Counted from the stretch's first letter, positions 11,830 to 22,828 are shown. The stretch: DNA of 64,000 nucleotides from Palaemon carinicauda (GCF_036898095.1 NC_090739.1:68344351-68408350), one strand, 5' to 3'. The notes: generated from the sequence alone by a model not told the origin. Program-made: numbers and translations.

Positions 11830-11841
11830 CCTTCAGGGGGA
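11830..11841. repeat. Target-site duplication of the LINE, left copy
   Basis: CCTTCAGGGGGA at 11830-11841 is repeated exactly at 18368-18379, on the far side of the LINE. Confidence 0.65.
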
Positions 11842-11998
11842 ATGAATGAATGAATGATTTAAAGTTTTCAGGCATCCTGACATCTAAGGTCATTGACGCC
11901 GGTAACATTTAATTTATGTATACAAAAATAAAAAATGAGATAAAATAAAAAATGAAAGAGTATTCAATTAAAATCATAAAAATTGAATGTCATAAAAG

Positions 11999-13240
11999 TT
12001 AAATATTTTTCAGAAGACCTGCTTCTGAAAGAAATCTAAAAATGCCACTTGCATGGTAGGACACATCATTTCCAAGAATCTTGGCAAGGATGAACCTGCC
12101 ACCCTCACCTCGAGCCTCAAACAAATATCTATTCCGCAAGTTGTTATAATTGGGGCATTCGGTCAACAAATGCCTTACTGTTAGAGGTACTAAACAGTTG
12201 TCACAATACGGTTGGTGTTGGCCCTTCAGCAGAAACTCATGTGTCAACCGAGTGTGACCAATACGGAGACGACAAAGAGACGTCTCCCATTTTCGGGGCA
12301 TCATATTATACCTCCAAGGAGATATAACATTTGTTACCTCTCGCATTTTATTCCCATCTAGGCTATCCCATTGCTGTTGCCATTTATTGCAAACCAATTT
12401 CTTGATGTCAGGTAAGAAATCATTACAGGCAATGGGATACCTTCTTGGCAGCAACTCGGATGCAGCATTCTTAGCCAGTAAATCTGCCTTCTCATTCCCA
12501 CACACACCTACATGTGCTGGAACCCAACAAAAGTGAACTGTTATACCTCTCCGTCCAATAATAAAAAGCCATTCTAAAATCTTTAAAACTAGAGGGTTAT
12601 TAGAATTAAAAACTTCTATAGCTTGAAGGACACTCCTTGCATCACTAAAAATTGTAAAATTACCCTCCTTCTCCAATGCTATTTTCTCAATAGCGGTTAA
12701 TATGCCATACAGTTCCGCAGTAAATATGGAAGCGGTCAGAGGAAGTGCACCTCTACAATTAAAACTATTACTATGTACCCCAAATCCAACGCCAGCATCA
12801 GATTTGGAGCCATCAGTATAGATAAAAGTTGATCCTCTATGTTCTTTAACATGTTCATTAAAAAGAGACCTGGCTTCTAGGTCTGACATATTCTTATCTC
12901 CTATAAAATATTTACAAAAAGATATCTCTGGTAACTTCCATGGAGGCGTTGATGATACCTTGAATGGAAGTACCTTACATCTAATTATATCCAGACTGTT
13001 TAATAATTGTTTCACCCGAAAGCCATAGGGTTGAGGAGATTTTGGGTGCATTTCAAAGTATGTTGGGTGCCTTACAAGGCTTGCAGTCTGAAAGGCTGAA
13101 GAATTAGGGAGTCATTGCAATCTAAACCAATACCGAAGAATAGAAGACATCCGGTAAAGGTCTAGTGGTAACTCTCCAGCATCAACAAGGAGACTTGGGA
13201 TAGGTGATGTTCTGAATGCTCCCATGGACAATCTAATACT
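11999..13240 (-). pseudogene. LINE ORF2 C-terminal part: RNase H and zinc-binding tail
   Basis: This is the downstream part of ORF2, separated by one frameshift near 13243 and an in-frame TGA near 13115. The clean frame 11999-13051 holds an RNase H domain with FIYTDGSKSDAGVGFG (first Asp), ELYGILTAIE (Glu), TIFSDARS (second Asp), and a late VPAHVGVCGNEKADLLAK block with the last His and Asp. It ends with CDNCLVPLTVRHLLTECPNY, a CxxC...H...C motif common at the C terminus of I-clade ORF2. RNase H would remove RNA from the RNA:DNA hybrid during target-primed synthesis. Confidence 0.88.
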
Positions 13241-15690
13241 GTACCTGCATGATGTATTGAATCTAATATTTTCAACCGGCTTGGGGTGGCTGAAGAGTAT
13301 ACCTCACAACCATAACTAATTTTGGAAAAAATCAAGGCCTTGTATAATTTTAAAATAGTATTGCGGTCTGCCCCCCATGATGTATGGGACAATACTTTTA
13401 AGATATTCAGAGCTTCAACACATTTAGCTTTTAGCGCTTTTAGGTGAGAAACCCATGTAAGTCTACAGTCAAATATCAAACCTAAAAATATGGTTTCCGA
13501 TACACATGGGATCCGTTGACCTTTAATGTATATATCCGGGTCTGGATGTGCTCCCCGGATACGACAGAAATGTACGATAGTAGTTTTACTTGTCGAGAAC
13601 TTAAATCCATTCATATCGGCCCACTGGATAATTTTGTCAATCGAGAGCTGTAGTTTTCTCTCAACCGTTGCCATTCTGGCTCCAGCAAATGATATGGAGA
13701 GATCATCCACAAATAATGTTGAGAGAACATCCTGGGGAATGGCTGAGGATATCCCATTAATTGCTAGTGCAAAAAGGGTTACACTCAGCACACTACCCTG
13801 AGGAACTCCTTCTTCCTGGCACTTACTCTCTGATAGAGCTTCCCCAACTCTCACTTGAAAAACTCTATGTGAAAGAAATGCCTGAATAAATAGTGGCAGC
13901 TCTCCTCTCAATCTGATTTCATGAATGGTTTTAAGTATACCATATCTCCATGTGGTATCATATGCCTTTTCAAGGTCAAAAAATACTGTAACATGGTGCT
14001 GTTTGGAAGCAAAGGCTTCACAAATAGAAGACTCAAGTCGTATCAACACATCAGTCGTTGAGTGCATTTTTCTGAATCCACATTGAATCGGTGATAAAAT
14101 ACCTTTCTTTTCAAGGTACCATATCAGCCTTGCATTGACCATCTTCTCCATGATTTTACATAAACAAGATGTCAATGCAATAGGACGACAGTTTGCTGCT
14201 AAAAACTTGTCTTTACCGGGTTTTAAAAAGGCTAAAATAATGGCTAGTTCCCAAACACTTGGGTAACTATGATCATGCCATATTCTATTAATAATGTTTA
14301 AAATAAATAGCTTTGTATTAAAATGTACATGTTTAATCATTGCATATGGAATTCCATCGGGTCCAGGGGCTGTATCGTTGCAATGAGCTAGTGCGGAATC
14401 AAATTCTCTTTCAGTGAAAGGAGAATTATAAGACTCTTCCCTTCTTGTTCCAAAATCTAAAATTTTCTTTTCTTCAACACTCCTATACTGGTGACCAGGG
14501 GCTCCTACACACTTGCTGGATACATTTGAAAAATGATTAGCCAGGGCATTGCTAACATCATTTGCTTCAGTTACATACTGACCATTCACCTTCAACACTG
14601 GTGGTGGGTTGGGGGTGAATTTGCCAGCTATCTTTTTTACTTTCCTCCACACAGCAGATGGTGGTGTTCTACTGTTAATGGAGGAAACAAAAGACATCCA
14701 TGACTGGCGCCTTGCTTCTTTCATGGCACGACGGAACTGTGCTCTACATTTCTTGTACATAATTAAATTCTCATCAGTTCGGAGTCTACGCAATCGTGTT
14801 AGAGATCTTCTTGTGGCTCTGTGGAGGGCAGTTAGTTCTGAAGACCACCACGGGACTGGTCGTCGTTTGAATAACCCTGTTGTTTTGGGAATTGAATTGA
14901 CTCCTGCTGTATGGAGAGTTCCATTCAGTAAGTCTATGGCATCATCGATATTTTCAACCTGTTCAGCATCCCCCTCAATTTCGTTTAGCTCATGATACTT
15001 TTCCCAGTCCGCCTTGTCAAGATTCCATCGTGGCGATCTCTGTAAAGGTGGACCATTGTTGGTGTTTATAATGATTGGTGCATGATCACTAGTATGCCAA
15101 TCATCTAATGTCCTCCAATCAAAATCAAGAAGAGAGTTAGAGCTTGCAATTGAAAGGTCAATGCATGACAAGGTACCTGTCTGAACATGGAAGTGTGTGG
15201 GCTCTCCTGTATTAAGGAGTCCCACATCCTCATTCTCCACAATTGATGAGATAATATTGCCCCTTGTGTTTGCTAGGATATCACCCCATAAAGGATGTCT
15301 ACCATTCATATCTCCCAGTAAGAGAAATGGTTGAGGGAGTTGTTGAATGACCTCTGCTAAGTCATCATATAAAATAATATCATTTGGAGGTAAGTACAGA
15401 GAGCAAATTGTATATTTTCTCCCTATATCAATTTGTACAACAACTGCCTGCAGGGTTGTACGTATAGACATAGGTATTTGGGGAACATCTCGACGAATGT
15501 ATACAAGACTTCCGCCATGGCTCCCTGCTTGTTGATTATATGGTGTTCTATAGCTAACATACTCTCGAGGACTAGGAGTGTTAGAATCAAGCATACTTTC
15601 CTGTAGACATACAATTATGGGGGAATGCTCATGAATTAGGAGCTTAAGTTCTTCATATTTGGCCCTCAAACCCTGACAGTTCCATTGCAA
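13162..15690 (-). CDS. LINE ORF2: endonuclease and reverse transcriptase
   Basis: An 842-codon frame. The N terminus is an apurinic-type endonuclease with MQWNCQGLRAK (catalytic Asn), IICLQES-type motif (Glu), GDMNGRHPLWG (Asp/Asn) and SDHAPI (His). The RT shows DGIPYAMIK, FFDLEKAYDT (motif A), EGVPQGSVLS (motif B) and LFVDDLSISF (catalytic Asp pair). The enzyme nicks target DNA and primes reverse transcription there. It starts a few tens of bases downstream of the ORF1 stop. Past codon ~815 the frame shifts (near 13243) and runs to a premature stop at 13162, so RNase H is in a separate frame. Confidence 0.9.
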   Translation of the reverse strand: MQWNCQGLRAKYEELKLLIHEHSPIIVCLQESMLDSNTPSPREYVSYRTPYNQQAGSHGGSLVYIRRDVPQIPMSIRTTLQAVVVQIDIGRKYTICSLYLPPNDIILYDDLAEVIQQLPQPFLLLGDMNGRHPLWGDILANTRGNIISSIVENEDVGLLNTGEPTHFHVQTGTLSCIDLSIASSNSLLDFDWRTLDDWHTSDHAPIIINTNNGPPLQRSPRWNLDKADWEKYHELNEIEGDAEQVENIDDAIDLLNGTLHTAGVNSIPKTTGLFKRRPVPWWSSELTALHRATRRSLTRLRRLRTDENLIMYKKCRAQFRRAMKEARRQSWMSFVSSINSRTPPSAVWRKVKKIAGKFTPNPPPVLKVNGQYVTEANDVSNALANHFSNVSSKCVGAPGHQYRSVEEKKILDFGTRREESYNSPFTEREFDSALAHCNDTAPGPDGIPYAMIKHVHFNTKLFILNIINRIWHDHSYPSVWELAIILAFLKPGKDKFLAANCRPIALTSCLCKIMEKMVNARLIWYLEKKGILSPIQCGFRKMHSTTDVLIRLESSICEAFASKQHHVTVFFDLEKAYDTTWRYGILKTIHEIRLRGELPLFIQAFLSHRVFQVRVGEALSESKCQEEGVPQGSVLSVTLFALAINGISSAIPQDVLSTLFVDDLSISFAGARMATVERKLQLSIDKIIQWADMNGFKFSTSKTTIVHFCRIRGAHPDPDIYIKGQRIPCVSETIFLGLIFDCRLTWVSHLKALKAKCVEALNILKVLSHTSWGADRNTILKLYKALIFSKISYGCEVYSSATPSRLKILDSIHHAGTVLDCPWEHSEHHLSQVSLLMLESYH

Positions 15691-15771
15691 AATGGAGGAG
15701 AAAACTATGGATTATTTCTGGAAGACATCTTGGATGAGGTCTTCCCATTAGCAGTTTTTAATCTAACATTA

Positions 15772-17556
15772 TTACCTGTAGGTTTCTTCAGAGGTGGTCT
15801 TGTTTATAATGGGTTTTATGTTTGTGTTTTTCTTTGTATCCTTTTGATCTATTTGTTGAGGTGGATGGTGGACCTCAACTTGAATTTCTGATTTATTCAG
15901 TTTATCTTCTGGTCCATTAGAAACATCAACAGACAAAACATCAAATTTATTTGATGTCATAACCTTGACGTTTCTAATGGAGGGTGGAGAGAGAGATGGA
16001 GGTCTCTCTCTTTTCCTATTTATCAGTGGTGAGGATTTACCAGGTTTTTGCACCTTCCCTACCACAGGTGCACCTGGTAACTTTGTTTCGGGTGGAACTT
16101 CCATCAAATCAGGCAAGGACATGGCCTGAGAGAGGTTAGTACTATTGTTGGTAATGGGGGATGAAGTTTGTATAAAAGTGGGCAGTGTTGCAGTTTTAAT
16201 ACACAGTGGTAAAGCCTTGGAAGGCAATAAGCTTACCTTGTCACGTAAAACTCTACTATCATTAGATGATGTATTTCCTTTTAGAGAATTACTGGCAGCA
16301 CTATGTGGGTTCGATGTCTCCTGTGGTATATTTTCTCTTGATTTCAGTGCATTTGCATAGCTGTTTGGTTTTTCCAGCAGTCTTTTGGCATGTCCTACAC
16401 TTATGTGTTCTACACTGGATTTGTTGAGGGCTGCTTCTTCAAACTTATAAATCTCGCAGCTCCTGTCAGTGGATTTATGGTTTGAATTGCAATTCAAACA
16501 GCTGGGCTCAAGTGTACACTCTCCATGATAGGGACTGGCACAGATGCTACACATTTTTTCATTTTTACAAACTTTAGAAGGATGTCCAAATTTGAAACAT
16601 TTGAAGCATTGTAAGGGCTTTTGTTTAAAAGGTCGAACTTTTATTCTTTCATTTTCAATATCGATGTGGAAAGGCACATCAGCATCCTGGAAAGTAAGGA
16701 TAATCATTGACGTCCCAGGAATCTTATGGACTTTCCACACTGTTAATGGGCACATGGCTAGTATTTCCTCTTCTGTAAATTCGTAAAGATCTTTATTGAA
16801 GACTACTCCCCTTCCGTAACTAAAGTTTAGGTGGGGTTTGACATCTAACATATCCTCATCACTGTTTGTCGTAAGGTTAGACAGTATTACTGATTGCGTG
16901 AATGATTTAGCATGGATTAGGAAGCTATTTTTCCCAAAGCGAGATATATCACCTGGTGCAATGGTTCCTACCTTTTTCTGAATTAGTTTGCTAATTTTAA
17001 AATAATTCCCATTACTCCCTTTAGGCTCGGCAACAAGCCACATTGGTGGTTTTGGCTTTCTTTGGGGGAGCATAGTTAAATCGATATCTTTCTCAAACCA
17101 GTCAGCAGGTCTATATACATCCAAACTGTTTGGTATCTTATCACATAGGGCACCCATGACATTTAGGTTATTAATTTTGATATCATTGATGTTACATATT
17201 GCATTGAATGCTTCTTCATGATTATTATAAGTTATCCATGAATGCCATTTTTCATTTTCAAGTTTCATTCTAATTTCTTTTATCACTCCATAGCATCTAA
17301 ATGCTTTATATATCATATCATAATCAGTATTTATTGGAATTTGGGTAACATGAAGGATTCTTAGTTTCCCTTTGTTACCCTACTTAATTGGTTTTGAAAC
17401 ATTAGTAGAGGGGTCCTTTTTTGTTCCTAAGTCGTCAACAGAATTTTCCTTAATTGAATTAGCAGAAGTCGTCAACAGTGCCGGGGGGGAGTCAGCAAAT
17501 CCAGGGGATGGGGAGTCAGTATTTGAAGGGTCCATATTTAAGGGTGGGATTTTCAT
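15772..17556 (-). pseudogene. LINE ORF1: nucleic-acid-binding gag-like protein
   Basis: The natural start is most likely the ATG at 17556 (MKIPPLNMDPSNTDS); the same frame runs to 15772 with one in-frame TAG at 17380-17382, so only the part from Met 17316 is open. Around that Met lies an RRM-like stretch (LRILHVTQIPINTDYD, then a GVIKEI core). Three zinc knuckles follow: CFKCFKFGHPSKVC, CSICASPYHGEC and CLNCNSNHKSTDRSC. The C-terminal third is Ser/Pro/Lys-rich. Proteins of this type coat the LINE RNA and chaperone nucleic acids. The single stop is the only defect seen. Confidence 0.85.
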
Positions 17557-18367
17557 GTTTTTTGTTGTTGTTTGGTTGGGGTACCTGCTTGAGAATTATA
17601 AGAAAGTATCATACGTTGGAAAGGAAATTTGTATTCTCCACTATCGGCACAATGAGAGTATACTTCCCAGATGGTCCACTCCATACCCTACCCGAAGGAT
17701 AGCATCAAAACAGATATAGAGGCACAGGTGTAAGCTAAACCCGCCTGTTAGGACTGAGACCAAGGTAATATGGAATCATCCTCCCCATATCTGTAATGAT
17801 GGGCTTCCGGCCAAAAGCCAAGAGTCCCACCTCAAGGATTGGAACCCCCTGGATTCCGATGACCCAACCCTTGAGAGTAGTTCCGCCAAAAAGGTCCAAA
17901 CCATCTTTGGGATGGCTGAGATCATCCAATACTCTCATATATAGCTTTGAATGCGAATACCTCCCAACCGTGATCCCTTCTCCCATTCATCTAAGCAGGC
18001 AGTAATAACGAATGTGGAAATATCCACGCCATTTAAATAAAATAGAAAAAAATAGATAAATAAATAAATGAGTAAATAAAATAAATAAATATATATATAT
18101 GCATACATCTACATATATATATAAGTAAGAAGGATAATAATCATAGAGATAGGACAGCAAGATGAAAGAAAGTTGATAAAATTAGGAGAAGGTCGAAGTA
18201 ATATTAAGCAGAAGAAAAAGATGAAAGAGAGAAATTTAGATTCAAACTGGGGGAGCAATTTCCCGAAGTTCGAGAGCCCTCTTGCCCGTCACCAAGATTC
18301 AGCACGGGAATGAAATGCCGTGCTGAAGCTCAATGACTTCATCAAGGCATTCTCTCATTAAGAGGGG
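17557..18367 (-). other. LINE 5' leader
   Basis: Non-coding sequence between the ORF1 start and the right target-site copy. It contains an (AAAT)n/(AT)n microsatellite at about 18045-18125. Reading the coding strand, the leader would begin CCCCTCTTAATGAGAGAATG. The 5' limit is set only by the 12-bp duplication. Confidence 0.55.
18045..18125. repeat. AT-rich microsatellite
   Basis: A run of AAAT/AAATA units grades into (AT)n and a second short AT tract at 18113-18123. It lies inside the LINE leader. Confidence 0.9.
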
Positions 18368-18379
18368 CCTTCAGGGGGA
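18368..18379. repeat. Target-site duplication of the LINE, right copy
   Basis: CCTTCAGGGGGA, identical to 11830-11841. Confidence 0.65.
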
Positions 18380-18689
18380 GAGGAAGCTGCTACTGATTAG
18401 TGACCCCAGTCAGAAGGCACAGGCTCATCGCTTGTTTGAGCGCTCTGACGACGGCATCCCACCAGGGATGCCGACCAATCCTCGCGCTGACAGGGAGTCC
18501 CTCTGGAGGAAAGAGGATCGTTCGATCCTCTGGGGGAGATGACATATGAGGGTTCGCCCATAGAGAATCTGCAGTGAAGGGAGAAGAGACCTTTAACCTG
18601 TCCGGAAACCTCACCCCCCTCCGGAGAGGGCGGTGCTCTGCGCTGCGGGGGAGGAAAACGCGGAGGTGGCCTGACCGCCATAAGCCCTG

Positions 18690-20300
18690 ATGTAAACAGG
18701 GCGCAGTCGTGTCGGAGAACGATGCGCTGATCACGCTGACGATCGCGCGAAAATCACTGATCTGAGTAGCGTGTGAATAAAGCATGCGTAGCAGAATAAT
18801 CGCGCCTACATGCCCGCGTGAGCGTGGCCGTATTGGCGACCGCGTGAACGAACCCCGCGTCTCCGCGCGTATGAAGATTTCTGGCGCTTGCACGTGAAAG
18901 ATCGTGGGCGAGGGAAACCATCCCACGCGCGAACGATCTCGGCGAAAAAAGATCGCCGGTGCTAGCGCCGTCGGCGATTGGATGTCGGGAACCATCCCAC
19001 GCGCGGATGAATAACGCTAAAGAAACGCTGACAATCTTCGGTGCTTACGCGAGTACGAAGATCGTCGGCGCTATCGCGAGAAAAAAAAAACCGTAGGAGA
19101 CAGTGAGCGGGGACCCATAGTGCCCGCGTGCGAATGATCTCCAACTATGTAAGACGATCGTCGGCGATCCGGGCGAGCCCGGACGATCTTCGACGCTCAC
19201 TCGTAAGCGACGATTGTCGGAGCTCGCGCGCGAGAGAAGATAGTCGGCGATCACGAGCGGGAACCTCAGTGCCCGCGCGCGGACGATCTATGACGATCGC
19301 GAGCGGGAAACCGTGCGTGGACGATCCATGCGATGATTGCGTGAGCCTCAATGGTCGCGCGCGGGAAATTATCCCGCGAACAGAACGATCTTCGGCGCTC
19401 ACGCGTACTGTGAAGATCGTCGGCGCTCACGCGCCTAGAGCCGAATCCAAAGATTGGCGGCGAACGGCCGTCGACGATCGCGTGCGGAGAACCGCGCGAG
19501 GATGGGCTCGTTGCCGTGCGCGGGAAACCATCCCGGGCACAGAACGATCATCGGAGCTTAAGCGTACTAGGAAGATCGCCGGCGCTTCCGCTTAACGCCG
19601 GATCTGAAGATCGCCGGCTAACGGCCGTCAATGATCGCGTGCGGAGCAGACCGATCCTCGGCGCTTACGCTTACTAAGAAGATCGTCAACGCTTTCGCGC
19701 CTAGCGCTGGATCCGAAGATCGCCGGCTAACGACCATTGCCGGATTGACGATCGCAAGCGGAAGGGCCTTAAAGGTCGCGAGCAGAAGGGCCTTGAAGGT
19801 CGCGAGCGGAAGGGCCTTGAAGGTCGCGAGCGGAAGGGCCTTGAAGGTTGCACGCGGGAAACTATCTCGCGCGCGGGCGATCATCAACGCTTACGCTTTA
19901 GCGCGAACAGAAGATAATCGGCTAACGACCCTCGACGATCGCGAGATCGCGCGCGGGGGATCATCAACGCTTACGCGTTAGCATGAACAGAAGATCGTAG
20001 GCTAACGATCGCCGACGATCGCGCGTCCCTCGACGATCGTGAGATCGCACGCGGGAAACCATCCCGCGCGCGGGCGATCATCAACAATTATGCGTTGGCG
20101 CAAAAAGAAGATCGTCGGCTAAATCGACGACGACCGCGAGATCGCGGGCGGGAAATAATCCCGCACGCGGGCGGTTTTCAGCGCTTATGCGTGAGTGAAG
20201 ATCGTAGGCTCCTGCACAACAGAAGATCGTCGGAAATGGTTGAAGGATCGCTAACTCGTAGATCAGGAACTGGGATGTGTCCCTAGAAGGGAGAGCATCC
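18690..20300 (-). repeat. Degenerate GC-rich array in the gag region of DIRS I
   Basis: About 1.6 kb of interleaved short words: GAAGATCGTCGGCG, ACGATCGCGAG, GCTTACGCG and GCGGGAAACCATCCCGCGC. Several are palindromic, and GATCTTC...GAAGATC pairs recur at short distances. Four clean copies of GGTCGCGAGCGGAAGGGCCT-type units (21 bp) stand at 19765-19850. It occupies the position in gag where elements II, D and B carry 24-bp arrays. Whether it is still coding cannot be judged from these broken frames. Confidence 0.75.
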
Positions 20301-20339
20301 CCTGAAGAGGACCAGGAGGTCTACTTCAGTGCCGACGAT

Positions 20340-21300
20340 CAACTGAAGGACTGCTAAATACTCCAAGGAGTGGTCTCTGTGAGGTACCTCTCCCGCAAAC
20401 GGGAGAGGTGGCCTTCGTAGAAGAGACTTAGAGACACCGAAGGCTGAACTGCTGGTGAGCGCCAGTGCACTATCTCAGGAACCCCAACGATGTGCGCAAA
20501 TGCGCAGGGAACGTTGGTAGCAGCCTAACTGAATACTGGAACAAGGTGTCTCTAAGGCAGTCTCAGGAACAGCAGTCGAGCGCTAGCGCGTAAGGGAACG
20601 TTGGCGCACAGGTGATACCTGGCACTTAAGGGACTTACTCAAGGTGTGAGAAAGTCTCTCCTGCCCCGAAGGGAGGAGCCCGTTAGATATCGGGGGCGTG
20701 GGCGCCCAAGGCGCGTCTGCAGTCAGGAACAGATACAGCAGGCAACAGGAACACTGAGGGACGAGAGACCAAGGGTCTAACGTAGCCTGAGTAGCGAGGC
20801 CCCGAGGGGATAGTTGCAAGACCCCGAAGGGTCAATGCAACGGGAAACTGAAGTTTCTCCGTCACTAAACACCGAAGTGTAGAAGTGACTAAAGTTACGA
20901 GAGCCCGAGGGAACTGCGTAACTAAGATCTGAGACCCCGAAGGGTCAGGGAAAAAAGAGAAACCGAAGTTTCCCTGACACTAACACCGAAGTGCTAGTGA
21001 CTGAACAGCAAGCTGTTGACGACAGGAACAATCCTCCGAAGAGGAGTCTCTATGAGTGGTCTCTCTCGCGAACGAGAGAGGTGAGCACTTCGTAGAAGAG
21101 ACTGGTGAAGGAGCCCTGAAAGGCCGTGAGATCAGCAGACGTAAACAGGAACCATCCTCCGAAGAGGAGTCTCTGTGAGTGTCCTCTCATGTAAACGGGA
21201 GGGGACACTTCGTAGAAGAGACAAAAGGAGCGATCCTCCGAGGAGGAGCCCTTAGTGCGGCCTCCCTCGCGAACGAGAGAGGGCCGGACTAATCCTGCAG
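20340..21300 (-). repeat. Hairpin-rich block in the 5' gag/leader region of DIRS I
   Basis: This stretch is packed with short perfect inverted repeats. Between 20813 and 20999 there are six or seven two-tier hairpins whose inner loop is CGAA or TGAA on the plus strand, i.e. UUCG-type on the coding (minus) strand. Around them (20361-20430, 21032-21103, 21155-21222, 21234-21300) are larger branched palindromes with an outer AGTCTCT/AGAGACT stem and variable inner stems, for example CTCTCTCGCGAACGAGAGAG at 21061-21080. A matching branched unit exists in element II at 37472-37540. Confidence 0.75.
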
Positions 21301-22313
21301 CTGCTCAGCCCCTTGAGTGTAGCTACAGAAGCGACCGCTCAGCAACGAGAGCATAGTCGCTAGTACCATGGTCTAGCCTTGCAACCGCTCAGCCCCTTGA
21401 GCAAGTCACAAGGGCGGTCGCTCAGCCCCAAGAGCATAACCGTCAAGGACCAGGGAAAAGTAAAGAGGGAAGTTAATTAACTACCCTGGAGGCGAACCTC
21501 CTTATCGTTCTAGGATGCAATGAAGAGCTGGCAGCAATCACGGGGGAACTTCTAAGAGAAGGAAATGCCCCTCATGAATGCCTTGAGAGACGGCGGCGAA
21601 GCCGACTCCTCAGGATAAACAGAACAGCTCTGCCTCGAAGGCACACACAACAGGCACGAAGAAACAGCATCGTAAACTGGAAAATAAAACAGAATAATTA
21701 TTTAACAGAAATTTCCCCGGGTGAAACTCCGAAGAGAAACCCCGAGGGAAAGAACAAAAGAACGAAAGAAGGTATGCGCCCCCCCCACCCCACCCACATG
21801 CCCAGGTGAGGGGGGGGACGAAAGTTAACAAAACAGAATTATAACAAGATAATTATGCAACTGACTTTGAATGCTCCAAGGATCACCGACCCCCGAAGGG
21901 ACGTGAGCCCTGAGCAGAAAGTTAAAACACAATAATATTCGTAAAAATAATTGAGACAAAAAAGACGAAATAGCGACTCGGTTCTGAGAAGCTATCGTAG
22001 GCGTAGTACGGAGTAAGAGGTGAACGACCTCAAGAGAAGGGCCGGTCTCCACGAAAGGCAACCATGGTGGCCTAGAAGTGAAAGGCCGTGATCACGAAAA
22101 GATCGTGGTGGCCTAAGCCGGCGAAACTCTAGTAGATGTACACAACACCGAAAGCAAAGGAAACTTACTATTTTCTATACATATAAATATATATAAACAT
22201 CAGTAATGTTTAAAGATATTAAGTATAAGAAAAGGTAAGTTAAAAGACAAAACAATAATGGCTGTCAAGTGAGGATAGGAGCGGAGACCTCCGATCACTA
22301 TCCGAGCCAGAAG

Positions 22314-22510
22314 TAAAGTGGAGTATTCTCCAGTGTGTTTGAGGGGGAGGGGTAGCTAGCTACCCCTAGCTACCGCTCCCTACCCCCCCCCCCCCCGCTA
22401 AATAGCGGTGGGATAGGCAACCCTCGTTAAAACTTTATGGCTCGTCATCGGCTGCGCCGAAGTAATCACCCCATGTAAATAGCGTGGTTTGTATTTCAGT
22501 TACGGAACAA
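22314..22510 (-). repeat. 5' ITR of DIRS I
   Basis: It runs from GTAAAGTGGAGTATTCTCCA to GTATTTCAGTTACGGAACAA and is the inverted partner of 8016-8225. It includes a C homopolymer at about 22386-22400. The stretch 21300-22313 between the hairpin block and this ITR is presumed leader with no recognisable gene. Confidence 0.85.
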
Positions 22511-22746
22511 CTGAAGATTTCACAGAAAACTCATTTGTTTTTCTTTCTTTACAGGAGGAGCATCTCGAGTGCGGGAACAACTTTTATAGAGTCCATAGCA
22601 AGAGCTTCTACGGACATGGAGTGTGCAGGGCTCACGCTCGCTGTTCTATCACCAAAGGGGTTCTCAAGCATTGGGACCCGCAGGTATGTGCCATTTGTGA
22701 AAGTTTGGTAAAGGAGGCTTTTGATGACCAAAAGACTATAGTCTAG
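22489..22746 (+). pseudogene. DIRS A gag N-terminal zinc-finger-like segment
   Basis: The frame reads GHGVCRAHARC, then HWDPQVCAICESLVKEAF, giving a C-x2-H-x2-C ... C-x2-C cluster that could bind one zinc ion. Comparable Cys clusters open the gag of elements B and E. The part before about 22511 belongs to element I, so the native segment begins at or after the AG at 22553-22554, which follows a pyrimidine tract and could be a splice acceptor. The frame ends in TAG at 22744-22746, whereas the rest of gag continues in another frame (SRDAARDTLRKWVRG...), so a frameshift lies near 22740. Confidence 0.65.
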
Positions 22747-22828
22747 GGATGCAGCTAGGGATACACTGCGTAAATGGGTCAGGGGTTTTCCAAAGAATGC
22801 TTCGGGCCCATACCTTCCTAATGCTAGG

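Larger units (their letters stand above)
11842..18367 (-). mobile_element. I/Nimb-like LINE inserted in the gag of DIRS I
   Basis: A nearly full-length minus-strand non-LTR retrotransposon with two reading frames: ORF1 (zinc-knuckle protein) and ORF2 (endonuclease, RT, RNase H). The 3' end at the left abuts an (AATG)n tract (11841-11858; ATTC/CATT on the coding strand), and a 12-bp direct repeat flanks the whole unit. The 5' leader runs from about 17557 to 18367. The RNase H domain after RT places it in the I superfamily; I or Nimb clade is the best guess. Few lesions are present, so this insertion looks younger than its DIRS host. Confidence 0.8.
8016..22510 (-). mobile_element. DIRS-like retrotransposon I, nested in A, itself carrying a LINE
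   Basis: A minus-strand DIRS element inserted in the leader of A. The 3' block (8016-8370) is a foldback with an ICR, and the 5' ITR ends at 22510 with TTCAGTTACGGAACAA. Degraded YR, RNase H, RT and gag regions follow in the expected order from left to right. Joining the flanks gives AGAAATA/CTGAAGATT with no target duplication, as expected for a tyrosine-recombinase insertion. A LINE at about 11842-18367 splits its gag. Without the LINE it is about 8 kb. It is the same family as element II. Confidence 0.85.

Noticed and set aside
11842..18367. LINE ORF1 and ORF2 as host genes
   Set aside because: Domain order (zinc knuckles; endonuclease, RT, RNase H), the tail repeat and the flanking duplication identify a retrotransposon.
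5820..22560. A spliced gag of DIRS A joining MDSPASSASGKL (donor TTAG/GTAATA near 5857) to the acceptor at 22554
   Set aside because: The phases do not match: the join would run into a stop within about 12 codons. The acceptor-like sequence is real, but the pairing is not supported.
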